From Halorhabdus tiamatea SARL4B (GTDB taxonomy: Archaea > Halobacteriota > Halobacteria > Halobacteriales > Haloarculaceae): DNA of 64,000 bases. Below, piece after piece: positions 44,619 through 53,800 of the stretch. Made by a program: the position numbers and the translations under genes. The stretch covers positions 620,001-684,000 of the forward strand of contig NC_021921.1 in the NCBI RefSeq assembly GCF_000470655.1. The letters are read 5' to 3'. Numbering within the stretch: the stretch's first letter is position 1; each line of letters starts with the position of its first letter. The notes beneath the pieces were generated by a model, which made no database searches, was not told where the DNA came from, and saw only the letters and a program-made list of their open reading frames with translations.

Positions 44619-45938
44619 TCAGGACGCCGACTCTGCAGGAACCAGATCACTCGCCTTCGCCCGTGATTGCTCGATGACGGCAGGACGGCCCTCGAACTCG
44701 ACGACGACCTGCTCGCCGTAATCGACGGTCTCGACGTTGGCGTGATCGTGGATCCAGGAGACGACGCTCATCGCGTCGTCGGTCATCGGGAGGACGAGCC
44801 GTTCGCGTTCGAGTTCCGGCAGTGACTCGTCGATCCGCTCGCGGAGCGCGTCGACGTTCTCGCCGGTTTTTGCGCTGACAGCGACGGGATTCGGCGCGAG
44901 CGCCGAGAGGGCCTCGCGCTTGCGGTCGAGTTCCGCCGCCTCGACGGTGTCTATCTTGTTGAGGACGGTCAGGATCGGGGCCTCGTTGCGCTCATAGAGC
45001 GTGTCGTGGGCGGTGACGAGTTTCTCGCGGATCGACTCGACGGACTCGCCCACGTCGACGACCAGCAGGACGAGGTCGGCCTGATAGACCGAGCCGAGCG
45101 TGGACTTGAAGGACTCGACCAGCCAGTGTGGGAGATCTGAGATGAACCCGACCGTGTCGGTCACGAGGACGTCCCGGCGGTCGAAATCGGCCCGGCGAGT
45201 CGTGGTCCCGAGCGTCGTGAACAGCCGGTCCTCGGACGCGGCCGTCTCGTCGAGATCGGGGTGGATATCCTCGTTCTCGTCGACGTCCAGATCCTCCGCC
45301 AGCCGACGAAGGAGCGTCGACTTCCCGGCGTTGGTGTACCCCGCCAGCGCCACCAGATCGAAGCCCGACTCCCGACGCTGTTCGCGACGGTGTTCGTCGG
45401 TCCGCTCGATCTTCTCGAGTTCGTCGCGGATCCGGGCGATCCGGTTTTTGATGTCCTGCTCGCGGCTCTCGTCGTACTCGCCCAGCCCCATGAACCCCGG
45501 GTGCTCCTCGCGCCGGGCGAGGCTGGCCTTGGCTTCGGCTCGCGGGAGTTCGTACCGGAGTTCCGCGAGTTCGACCTGGAGCTGGGCTTTTCGCGTCTGG
45601 GCGCGCTGGCCGAAGATTTCGAGGATCAGCCGGAACCGATCCAGTAGTCGCACGCCCTCGGGGAACTCGGTGCCGAGGTTGTACGTCTGGTAGGGCCCAA
45701 GCTGGTTGTCGAAGATGACGACTGCTGCGTCGCGAGCGCGGAGCTGGTCGGCGATCTCGGCGGCCTTGCCCTCGCCCACGTGGTAGGCTGGGTCCTCGGT
45801 TCGGGTCTGGGTGAGCGTCGCCAGGACGTCGTAGCCCGCGGCGTCGGCGAGTCGTTCGATCTCGGTCGTGTCGGCGGAGCCCGCCTCTACCCGCTTGACG
45901 ACGAGCGCCCCGTCGGTGGGTCGGTCTGTTCCGGTCAC
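44619..45938 (-). CDS. hflX: GTPase HflX
   Basis: The 439-residue protein has the HflX N-terminal domain with PAYHVGEGKAAEIADQLRA and FDNQLGPYQTYNL, a coiled segment, then the GTPase domain: LAGYTNAGKSTLLRRL (G1), LFTTLGTTTRRAD, DTVGFISDLPHWLVESFKST (G3 region) and NKID (G4). HflX binds the large ribosomal subunit and rescues stalled or heat-damaged ribosomes in other organisms. Convergent with nnr. Confidence 0.95.
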   Translation of the reverse strand: MTGTDRPTDGALVVKRVEAGSADTTEIERLADAAGYDVLATLTQTRTEDPAYHVGEGKAAEIADQLRARDAAVVIFDNQLGPYQTYNLGTEFPEGVRLLDRFRLILEIFGQRAQTRKAQLQVELAELRYELPRAEAKASLARREEHPGFMGLGEYDESREQDIKNRIARIRDELEKIERTDEHRREQRRESGFDLVALAGYTNAGKSTLLRRLAEDLDVDENEDIHPDLDETAASEDRLFTTLGTTTRRADFDRRDVLVTDTVGFISDLPHWLVESFKSTLGSVYQADLVLLVVDVGESVESIREKLVTAHDTLYERNEAPILTVLNKIDTVEAAELDRKREALSALAPNPVAVSAKTGENVDALRERIDESLPELERERLVLPMTDDAMSVVSWIHDHANVETVDYGEQVVVEFEGRPAVIEQSRAKASDLVPAESAS

Positions 45939-45995
45939 TCACTCCGTGCTACGGCCTACCGATATTTAAGTTTGCGTCGATTTTTGGTGGGTGGT

Positions 45996-46457
45996 TCAAA
46001 CTCCCTCGCCGGTGTCGTCGGGAACGGCCGTGAACTCAAGCGTTCGGAAGTGATCAGGATCGAACGTGAACACGTGCTCGATATCTCGGTCGGCAGCCAG
46101 CACACCGCTCATGTGGTCCGTGAGTGAGATCTCGTGATCGTCGTAGCGCGCAAACGCCTCGCATGTCCGATCGAAGTCCGCCCGGTCCGGCTGGATGACA
46201 GTCGTCGGTGACTCACGAACTCGCTCGAGCGCGGCCGTCGCAGCGTCGTGATCCCGATGGCTGAGGATGAGTGTCGCCAGTTCGTCGAGAACGTAGGTCG
46301 AAGTATACAGCGGACGATACGCAACCTCCCCGGTGCCGATCGCTTCGAACACCGCCGTGGCGCGGTCGTGGCGCTGTGCCGTCCCCACGAATCGAGCGTA
46401 GAACGCACCAGTGTCGATGAATAGCGGCGTTGCGCCGGGATCAACAGTCCGCGACAC
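45996..46457 (-). CDS. PIN-domain ribonuclease toxin (VapC-like)
   Basis: The 153-residue PIN-domain protein carries the usual acidic metal-binding set: Asp15 (PLFIDTGAFYARF), Glu59 (YVLDELATLIL), Asp114 (ISLTDHMSGVLA) and Asp133 (FTFDPDHF). It starts three bases after the stop of an HTH-protein gene, the standard antitoxin-toxin order. VapC-type toxins cleave tRNAs or rRNA; the target is not predictable. It has a short N-terminal extension before the first strand. Confidence 0.88.
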   Translation of the reverse strand: MSRTVDPGATPLFIDTGAFYARFVGTAQRHDRATAVFEAIGTGEVAYRPLYTSTYVLDELATLILSHRDHDAATAALERVRESPTTVIQPDRADFDRTCEAFARYDDHEISLTDHMSGVLAADRDIEHVFTFDPDHFRTLEFTAVPDDTGEGV

Positions 46458-46460
46458 GTC

Positions 46461-46805
46461 TCAGCCCTCACTGTAGAGAACGTCGTCGATCTCGGTCTCG
46501 TCGACCGGGTCGTCCGGAGATAGCAATGGCTCGCCGCTGAAGAGTGGGTCGTCCGTTGGGAAATCGTGTGCGGACGCGTTGTCGTCCGGGACCCACCACA
46601 CACGGCTCCGCCCGCCAACCTTTTTGCTCGTGAGGTGGCCACGCTCCGCCAGTTCGTGGAGCCGGTCGAGTACTGTCCGGCGCGAGCAGTTGAGATCGTC
46701 CGCGATCTCCGGTGCGGTGAGCGGCTCGCTATCGTCAGCACGATCGCGGAAGACGTCGAGTACGTCCTCGGCGACGACCTCCGGATTCGGTCCTGGTTTC
46801 CCCAT
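46461..46805 (-). CDS. HTH-domain antitoxin/regulator paired with the PIN toxin
   Basis: The 114-residue protein begins MGKPGPNPEVVAEDVLDVFR and has a winged-helix region LTAPEIADDLNCSRRTVLDR with SKKVGGRSRVWWVP as the wing, followed by an acidic, probably disordered C-terminus that would bind the toxin. It is located directly upstream of the PIN gene, three bases apart. A 14-bp dyad seven bases before its start codon is a likely autoregulatory operator. This haloarchaeal HTH type replaces the usual AbrB- or RHH-type VapB. Confidence 0.8.
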   Translation of the reverse strand: MGKPGPNPEVVAEDVLDVFRDRADDSEPLTAPEIADDLNCSRRTVLDRLHELAERGHLTSKKVGGRSRVWWVPDDNASAHDFPTDDPLFSGEPLLSPDDPVDETEIDDVLYSEG

Positions 46806-46812
46806 ATCTAAC

Positions 46813-46826
46813 CCTACGCACGTAGG
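46813..46826. promoter_or_regulatory. 14-bp dyad upstream of the HTH-PIN pair, candidate operator
   Basis: CCTACGCACGTAGG consists of CCTACG and its complement CGTAGG around CA. It ends seven bases before the ATG of the HTH gene, where a bound antitoxin or toxin-antitoxin complex would block initiation. It is the only clear dyad in the intergenic stretch. Confidence 0.5.
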
Positions 46827-47032
46827 AATCAAAAATCTTTCTCGGCCGGATTGATGCCATGAATTACCGGCAAAGCGGTTTACAGCTGAGCACTATCAAT
46901 ATACACGTGGGTACAGTTAGAATGCAATACTTTCGATAAACACGACTCTCACACGACCGGCGCTCCTTTGTGCGTGCCGACCGACAACTATCGACGAACG
47001 ATGACTGCACACGATCACGCGGGGGCAGACCG

Positions 47033-47704
47033 ATGACGCAAGACCTCCAGGCGCTCCTGCTCGGCGGGACGGCGTTCCCGTTCCACGATATCGAAGAACT
47101 CGGCCCGCACATCGAGGCCGCGCTTTCGGCCGAAGGCATCGACGCCGAGATCACGACCGATCGCGAAGAACTCGCGGTGCTGCCCGACAGCGAATACGAC
47201 GTCTGCATCGACTACACGACCGACAGCGAGATGACCGACGCCCAGCTGTCGGGGCTACTCGAGTTCGTCGAGCGCGGCGGTGGCTATGCGGGCGTCCACG
47301 GCGCGGCGGCGCTCGAGACTACAGTTCCCTCGGACCCCGACGATGTCGTCGGGGAGCGTGAGGAGCCAAACCCCGAACTCGAGGAACTCATCGGCGGGCG
47401 ATTTATTCGCCATCCCGATCCAGCCGCCTTCGACGTCCGGATCGTCGATTCCCACCACCCGATCACGATCAACCGCGCGGACTTCCAGGCCTACGATGAA
47501 CCCTACGAGGTCGTCACCGACGACGTCCACGTCCTCGCGCGGATGGACCACCCAGACCTGGGGGACATGCCGGTCGCCTGGGTGAAACCCTACGGCGATG
47601 GTCGGTCCTTCTATACCGCGCTCGGACACTTTCGGTCGGCTTTTGAAGGAGAGGCGCGGGCGCTGCTCGGGGCCGGCGTGCGGTGGGCTGGCGGTCGGGC
47701 GTGA
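47033..47704 (+). CDS. ThuA-like domain protein
   Basis: The 223-residue protein has the ThuA/class I glutamine-amidotransferase-like fold: LQALLLGGTAFPFHDIEELG, ELAVLPDSEYDVCIDYT, FVERGGGYAGVHGAAALETT, DSHHPITINRADFQAYDEPY, and the C-terminal VAWVKPYGDGRSFYTALGHF. ThuA-like proteins are linked to sugar metabolism, but no enzyme activity is assigned here. The last 375 bases (from codon 101 on) are partly repeated at 55742-56026, where the copy is truncated and fused to another gene. This is the intact member. Confidence 0.85.
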   Translation: MTQDLQALLLGGTAFPFHDIEELGPHIEAALSAEGIDAEITTDREELAVLPDSEYDVCIDYTTDSEMTDAQLSGLLEFVERGGGYAGVHGAAALETTVPSDPDDVVGEREEPNPELEELIGGRFIRHPDPAAFDVRIVDSHHPITINRADFQAYDEPYEVVTDDVHVLARMDHPDLGDMPVAWVKPYGDGRSFYTALGHFRSAFEGEARALLGAGVRWAGGRA

Positions 47705-47784
47705 ATCCTAAAGTGTGTCATAGAAACGTTCACAGCTGATTCACTGCGATGCAATCCAGTTCGTAAATGTTGAGATACACAGGG

Positions 47785-48348
47785 TTACGGAAGACAGTGC
47801 AAGATACAGCAGCTTTGTGCAGCACTGTTAGTCATCAGTACTTGAGTGTCATTCAATAGTCTATTTGGTGGCAATTCTCCATCACATTGTCGTTCGTGTT
47901 TCACCATCCAGTTTGAATCGATACCGTCTGTACCTAATTCCTCACCTTGGTAAACCGTGATACTCAATTCTGTATCCTCATCACACGGTGATTCTTCGGC
48001 CTTGAATGTCAGTAAATGGGGAAATCCTTCGCAGGAAATTCGGTATGGGCCATAATCTCTATTTTCTTCGACAGTCCCTATCTGTTTTCTACATACTTCC
48101 GTTCCTGCACGCGAAAACCCTACAATATGAACAGCGTGGAACGTATTCCATTGATCAGACTCACCAGTAGCGCTCATATATATAGTTATTTCTAGTTGAT
48201 AGCTGTCATCAGTATGCTCTTTCAACTCTGTGGCCCGGAATCCCAACTTACGCTTCCGTGGATAATCTCCTGGACATCCGCTGAGTAAACCCATTCCGCT
48301 AACAGCGAATGCTCCCAATATATTCCGGCGGGATATTTGCTTAGTCAT
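47785..48348 (-). CDS. Tat lipoprotein, partner of truncated protease module 3
   Basis: The 187-residue protein has a Tat motif (ISRRNILGAF) and lipobox LLSGC at Cys25. Its exported domain resembles the partners of the two other protease modules: AVHIVGFSRAGTEVCRKQIG and LLTFKAEESPCDEDTELSIT correspond to the same beta-rich domain in the 48.7-kb and 50.4-kb partners. It starts inside the stop region of the preceding fragment (8-base overlap ATGACTAA). Codon usage is visibly AT-richer than the chromosome around it. Function unknown; extracellular inhibitor/immunity partner is my hypothesis. Confidence 0.7.
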   Translation of the reverse strand: MTKQISRRNILGAFAVSGMGLLSGCPGDYPRKRKLGFRATELKEHTDDSYQLEITIYMSATGESDQWNTFHAVHIVGFSRAGTEVCRKQIGTVEENRDYGPYRISCEGFPHLLTFKAEESPCDEDTELSITVYQGEELGTDGIDSNWMVKHERQCDGELPPNRLLNDTQVLMTNSAAQSCCILHCLP

Positions 48349-48646
48349 CGATTGATGGAACGTCTTTGAGATCTACCGTAGTCAACTCTTCAATACTATA
48401 TGCTAACCGTCTTCCCATCATCGCTGCACTATACCCATCTGTCATTATACTCCATTCTGGCTCGTCAAACCCAGATATGTATTCCGGCGTCTCGTCTTCT
48501 CCTCCACCGACGAGTTTGACACCAGCGATCGACCCATTGACACAGTCACTCCCGCTGTAACACTCGGCAATGTGCCCGTCGCCTTTGTCGTGGAGCCAGC
48601 CGATACTTAGAGCGTGCCCCAACTCGTGCATTACCTCGGATTGCAT
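48341..48646 (-). pseudogene. C-terminal fragment of the metallopeptidase domain (module 3)
   Basis: The 101-residue frame starts just before the zinc site (MQSEVMHELGHALSIGWLHD) and keeps HExxH at residues 7-11, the GGGEDETPE segment and the Met-turn WSIMTDGY, but lacks everything N-terminal to the active helix. Bases 48482-48631 are closely similar to 49257-49406 in the next module. It lies only 21 bases after the partner gene of module 2 and in the same frame, so the 5' part was probably lost by deletion. Most likely a remnant, although still open. Confidence 0.75.
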
Positions 48647-48667
48647 GACGTGGAAATGCTGATTTTC

Positions 48668-49123
48668 TCACTCACATCCCATGTCTACTATTGTCCAATT
48701 CGATTTATTATCGTTTTCACCTTGATACTGAAGGATTTCAATAACAGTATCATCTTCACATATATTTTCACCCACATTGAAAGTGATACTGTCTGGCCAG
48801 CTTTCACACCGTAATATCGAAGTGAACTCTTGACTTTCAGTCAACGTTCCGAGAGACTGCGAACACAATTTTGTCTGGTCCTCTGTTCGTCCAACGAGAG
48901 AAACCCCTGTGAATTGAGCCCAACTCTCCGCGCCTTGAAGACTGACCGATATTTCTACCTCGAATCTGTGCCCTCCATTTGAATATGAGTGATTGATACG
49001 ATTGAACCCGAGATATCTATCACATGTCCCGGTATCATCAACCGATATACAACCGGACATATTCAAAAGGCCCAGTGTCGTCCCTGTCACGATAAATCTC
49101 CGTCTCGATATCCCGTCAGTCAT
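48668..49123 (-). CDS. Tat lipoprotein, partner of truncated protease module 2
   Basis: The 151-residue protein has a Tat signal (GISRRRFIVTGTTLG) with lipobox MSGC. The mature part is beta-rich with four further Cys and shares the block SLVGRTEDQTKLCSQSLGTL / ITFNVGENICEDDTVIEILQ with the other partners. Start and protease stop overlap as ATGACTGA (8 bases). Low GC relative to the genome. Anchored outside the membrane, it is placed to meet a secreted protease. Confidence 0.75.
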   Translation of the reverse strand: MTDGISRRRFIVTGTTLGLLNMSGCISVDDTGTCDRYLGFNRINHSYSNGGHRFEVEISVSLQGAESWAQFTGVSLVGRTEDQTKLCSQSLGTLTESQEFTSILRCESWPDSITFNVGENICEDDTVIEILQYQGENDNKSNWTIVDMGCE

Positions 49124-50276
49124 CTGTTGATGGGATATCATCTGTATCGATTGAAATTAATTCTTCCAAGCTATAGACCAGTCGATTGTTGCTGTACTCA
49201 TTTGCTCGATATCCTCGTGTCATTATACTCCACCGAATATCGCCAATTCCAATCTCTTCCGGCGTCTCGTCTTCTCCTCCACCGACGAGTTTGACGCCAG
49301 CGATCGACCCTTTGACACAGTCACTCCCGCTGTAACACTCGGCGATATGTCCGTCACCTTTGTCGTCGAGCCAACCGATAGATAGCGCATGTCCAAGTTC
49401 ATGCATGAGTAATTTTTTCGCCTCGCTGAATGATGAAGTCTCGTTATCGAAAACGACCGTCCCGTATGGAACACGGCCCGTCGTTTCCAGCGCGGCCACC
49501 TGGCCAGGCGAGCCAGTATGTCCTTCTAACCCAATTACGTTGCCAGGGATGAATTTATCGTGAGGGAGATATTCCGGCTCGTCAGACCCATATTCGTTAG
49601 CGTAGAGCAGGTGTAGCTTGCTATCATCGTCGTGATATTCGTTCTCGATTACCGAAAGTTCCTTCACGTTCAAACTATCCGGTGTGACGTAGATCGGAAC
49701 TGGAACCGTTATTGTACTCCCTGGGAATAGCAGTTTCCGTTCATGGCCTTTGACGAGGTCTTGAAGGTCACTCTTTTCGATCGAGTCGCTATTGCTCTCA
49801 TCGAACGTCACATTGATTCCATACAGGGCTAGATTCTTTTTTGTCGAAGAGAGTACCGTTTCGCCGCCACGGCGAATTTGGGACGGGTTGTGGCCTGTTA
49901 GCCAATCGACTTCGATTTCGAGCGACGTTTTCTCGTCCAATTGTTCCGGATTAGGGTCAGTTGGATCCGAATCCCAGTGTAGCTCTCCGAGATGAACGTT
50001 CGAATGCCGCTTTACGGAAGAGCCGGGAGAATTGTCGAGATACGCTCCGGGGTCCTCGGGGTGAACTACGTGCACACCAACCTGCTCGTCGACGCGTTCG
50101 TCAGCACCGCTAACGCCATTGCCTGACTGCAAATTCTCTCGGTAGAGGATCACGTTGTCCGAATACCCGACACCGTGAACACCGATCCAGCCGTCCCAGT
50201 AGCCGTCGCCGTCCGTATCTAGGTTCAGCGGATCGATCTGTTTCGACACCTTCTCATCTACAGATACGGTTGTCAT
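49116..50276 (-). CDS. orphan C-terminal module of the secreted metallopeptidase (module 2)
   Basis: The 386-residue protein corresponds to the last third of the giant protein at 50.9-55.5 kb. Residues 21-103 (TDGDGYWDGW to GELHWDS) are almost identical to residues 1175-1257 of the giant protein; DNA identity is perfect over 168 bases. Beyond that the peptidase domains diverge, keeping HELGH at 292-296, Cys314/Cys320 and a Met-turn WSIMTRGY at 349-356. There is no signal peptide, so without recombination it would stay in the cell. The ATG follows a relic of the parent frame (see below), so the start is uncertain. Confidence 0.75.
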   Translation of the reverse strand: MTTVSVDEKVSKQIDPLNLDTDGDGYWDGWIGVHGVGYSDNVILYRENLQSGNGVSGADERVDEQVGVHVVHPEDPGAYLDNSPGSSVKRHSNVHLGELHWDSDPTDPNPEQLDEKTSLEIEVDWLTGHNPSQIRRGGETVLSSTKKNLALYGINVTFDESNSDSIEKSDLQDLVKGHERKLLFPGSTITVPVPIYVTPDSLNVKELSVIENEYHDDDSKLHLLYANEYGSDEPEYLPHDKFIPGNVIGLEGHTGSPGQVAALETTGRVPYGTVVFDNETSSFSEAKKLLMHELGHALSIGWLDDKGDGHIAECYSGSDCVKGSIAGVKLVGGGEDETPEEIGIGDIRWSIMTRGYRANEYSNNRLVYSLEELISIDTDDIPSTDD

Positions 50277-50335
50277 CTGAAGTTCGGGAACCGGGTAATA
50301 TGCCGGAGTTCCTGACCGTCGGTCAGGCAGTCGTC
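50276..50335 (-). pseudogene. out-of-frame relic of the parent Asp-rich repeat upstream of module 2
   Basis: On the minus strand the 20 codons before the module-2 start read DDCLTDGQELRHITRFPNFR and stop. DDxxLTDGQELxxIT matches DDDGLTDGQELKGIT at residues 1126-1140 of the giant protein. The relic is shifted by one frame from the module-2 ATG, so the cassette was once longer and has been shortened. A TATATATG element directly precedes it and might provide a promoter. Confidence 0.6.
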
Positions 50336-50415
50336 ATATATAGATTCAGGCCAGTCCCTTCCGAGAGGTCTCCTCTTTTGATGCCCATGTATGGTTCTTA
50401 AATATGAGACGGAAA

Positions 50416-50880
50416 TCAGCACTCTTTGTGAATTTGAACAAATGGTTCGTAGCTTCCGTTTGCCCGTTGAAGGCCTTTTATCCAGTATTCCGCATCGGGA
50501 TTCTCTTCTTCGAGGGTTCCAATCTCGAGACGAATACGCTCAGGAATATTGTTAAGTTGGATAGTTCTTGTTTCATTCCAATTTCCAGAGAACGTCCCCA
50601 GATGAGTCCGTCGAAAAACGGTTCCGTTTATGTCTTCGTATTCGATTACAACGTTATGGAACGTTGCTACGGAGTGGCCAGAGCTAACAACCTCGATCTC
50701 TAGTTCGACACCTCCATCCTGGAGAGCGGTTTCTTCATACACCCAAGCCTCCAGCTCCCACGATGCTTGGCTGAGTCCTATCGGACACATAGAGACGGAA
50801 GATAGTAACGTCAATCCCCCTATTAACAGGATGATGATCACCACTAGCACGAGGAGGATCTTCTTTACCATGTTACTCAT
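50416..50880 (-). CDS. membrane-anchored partner of the full-length protease (module 1)
   Basis: The 154-residue protein starts MSNMVKKILLVLVVIIILLI, a single N-terminal signal-anchor, and continues with an extracytoplasmic beta-rich domain: NVVIEYEDINGTVFRRTHLG and NNIPERIRLEIGTLEEENPD align with the blocks of the two Tat-lipoprotein partners. It lacks a Tat motif, unlike them. The start overlaps the protease stop by 8 bases (ATGAGTAA). Together the three partners form one divergent family of unknown fold and function. Confidence 0.7.
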   Translation of the reverse strand: MSNMVKKILLVLVVIIILLIGGLTLLSSVSMCPIGLSQASWELEAWVYEETALQDGGVELEIEVVSSGHSVATFHNVVIEYEDINGTVFRRTHLGTFSGNWNETRTIQLNNIPERIRLEIGTLEEENPDAEYWIKGLQRANGSYEPFVQIHKEC

Positions 50881-53800
50881 TCTGGCTATCGATATTCTCG
50901 AATTCGATTGTAAATAGCTCTTCAATGCTGAAAGCAATATAATCTCCGTTCATCGGTCGATTGGTGACTGGCCGATTCCAGCCACTGCTCATCACGCTCC
51001 ACTCATACTGGTTTGGCCCAGAAAAGCCGACATCTTCTTTCGTCTGATCATCATCGTTCCCACTGTAGACTTCGTCAGGTACGACGCCAGTTCCATAGCG
51101 TGAGCTGTCGTCGTTTCTACCGGCACCGATCAGGTGGCCGATTTCGTGAACGATCGTCTTTTGATACGCAATGGGCTTTGGGTCGTTTTGATGGTCCTTC
51201 GTGAACACGAGCGTGCCGAATCCAAACCCGTGAACGTGGCCCAGTACCCAGTCCGATCCGTCCGAGGAAGCAACGCCGTCGACACCGTCCCAGCTTGGCA
51301 GGACGTTGTAATGATTGTCAGCACCTTTTGTCGTAATGAACATGTACGCACGCGATTCGTTATCGTGGTGCTCTTGCTCGATCCATTTTGCTTCTGGGTA
51401 GGTCGTTGGTGGAGTAAACTCGTCTTCGGTCTCTACGCAGACTTCGGGGCCGTGTTTTTGATAGCATTTTGTCTTTTTCTCGGTCAAATCACTATCATTG
51501 AGGGGGTCCCCGTCCAAATGCAAATTTGCGTTTATGCCGTATAGTGCATAGTTCTGTTCCACGCCACTATGTGCTTGGAGGGCTCTGGAATCAGCGTTGG
51601 CGTATCGATCCACCTCAACATCGAGTGATGGATCCGGTTTCACAGAGTCGTCATTCGGGTCTGCGGTCTGACTCGGATCGAAGCTATCCCAGTGTAGCTC
51701 TCCGAGATGAACGTTCGAATGCCGCTTTACGGAAGAGCCGGGAGAATTGTCGAGATACGCTCCGGGGTCCTCGGGGTGAACTACGTGCACACCAACCTGC
51801 TCGTCGACGCGTTCGTCAGCACCGCTAACGCCATTGCCTGACTGCAAATTCTCCCGGTAGAGGATGACGTTATCCGAATAGTCGACATCGTAGACGCCGA
51901 TCCAGCCGTCCCAGTAGCCGTCGCCGTCTGTGTCTGGATTCAGTGGAACAGTCGGTTCTTCTAGTATGTTCGCCTCTCTAACGTTGAAATATGTGAACGA
52001 TGCTATACCACCGGTAGTCCCTTGGGTGGCTTTCGTGATCCCTTTCAGTTCTTGTCCATCGGTCAACCCATCGTCGTCAAAGTCGGGATCCCATGGGTCC
52101 GTTCCCTCCTCCAATTCACGAGTGTTTGACAGCCAGGTGTCCGTCCGCTTGGTTCCATCCAGAGCAGTGAACGTGATCCGATTGAACAGTTCGCGACTAC
52201 GCGAAGCGTAGTTCCAGTCAAGCGAGTCGTCAGTGACGAAATCAAAATCACTCGTCGCATCGTTCAACCCGCTTGGCCCGACCGTAATTTCTTCTGTCGC
52301 TAATTGTTCTGGAATGCCGAGAGCGTCTGCACCGAATCGGAATCGAAAAACCTCTCCATCTGCTTCGATCAGTTCGATCATTTCGGCTTGCTCTGCAGTA
52401 ATCCCGTACGTCACGGGCTCGCGCGGATCCGTATGCGTGTATTCCTTCTCCTCGGTATCATTCAGTCCGTCGCCGTCCGTATCTTTCAGCATGGGGTTGG
52501 ACGTGACGGTGATATTGGCGTCCGGATTCTCATCGACACTGCCAGCCCACCGGTAGGGCTGGCCGCTCTCGTTGATCACCGAGATGTTCCAGCCGTCGGC
52601 CTTCGAGTTGTTCTCCAGAGAGACTTCCTCGTGATCTTCGAGGCCATCACCGTCCGAATCGGCGCGCGTCGGATTGGATCGCAGTTCGAAGTACGAGACG
52701 ATGTACTCGTGCTCGAGGTCGTTGACGACGAAGTCGATCGGGTACTCTCGGTATTCCTTGGCCTCTTCGCCGTCCGTGAGCTCGTCGCCATCAGTGTGCT
52801 TGTCGGTTGCGTTGGTCGGAAGCCGGCGGAGGTCCGAGCCAGTGTGACCAATCGGCAGTCCGTTTTCTTCGAGGACGTCCGGCAGTCCGTCGCCGTCGGT
52901 GTCTTTCGGTTCGACCTCTTCGGCGACACGCGAGAAGACGTTCGGCAAGTCCGAGGCGTCCTCGACGTAATTGTACGTCCCATTGGTGATCGATGCGATA
53001 TCCGAGAGTTTGTTTCCATCCGCTCCCCCGAACCCGATCGTGTGGATCGTGATATTCCGGTCGGCGGCTGTCCGTGCCTGAGCCCGGCCGCCCGAGCCCT
53101 GGCCGTCAGTCAATAGGATCGCAACCTTTGCGCGAGAGTTGTTGCTCGCACTCGCGAAGTGCTGGTTTGCCCGCGCGACACCGCTGCCGATGTCCGTCCC
53201 GCCACTCGCGTCCAGACTCTCGATCGTGACGTTGACCGCGCCGAAGTCCGTCGTCAACTCCTGAGCGACGTGGGCAGTGTGATCGAAGTCCACCACGCCC
53301 GCCCGGTCGCCCGGAATGAGCGCGCCGACGAACTCTTTGGCTGCTTGCTTCCGGAATTCCTGAGGATCGTTTCCGCCCATCGAGCCCGAGGAGTCGATGA
53401 TGAACTGGACGTCCACGGACTGGATCGAATCGTCCCCGCTCGATCCGTCTGACCCGTTCGACGGCACCTCGGCGGTGACATCATCTGCCCAGTTCGAAAT
53501 CGAGAAGACGGCGAACGTCGAGAAGTGTTCGGTCTGGGCTGTCACCGTGTTGTTCTCGGCGTCGATCGTCGAGTTGATCGGGACGTAGAGTTGCTTCTCG
53601 GGGTCGTAGGTGACGACTGCCAGATCTGACTCGTTGCTCGCAGCGGGAAGAGAATCGTCGTATGAGATGGTGACGTTCGCCGACTCGAACTCGCGCGTGG
53701 ATTCGATCTCGACGATCTCCGAGACGCTTATGTTCGCAACGCGATCGCCTTCGGCGAAGCGTTCAGTATCCTCGCCAACAGTCACGCCACCAGCTACGTT

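Noticed and set aside
52304-53116. Plus-strand frame of 270 codons opposite the giant protease gene
   Set aside because: Antisense to the vWA and Asp-repeat coding region; its Val/Arg/Asp pattern mirrors the repeats on the real strand.
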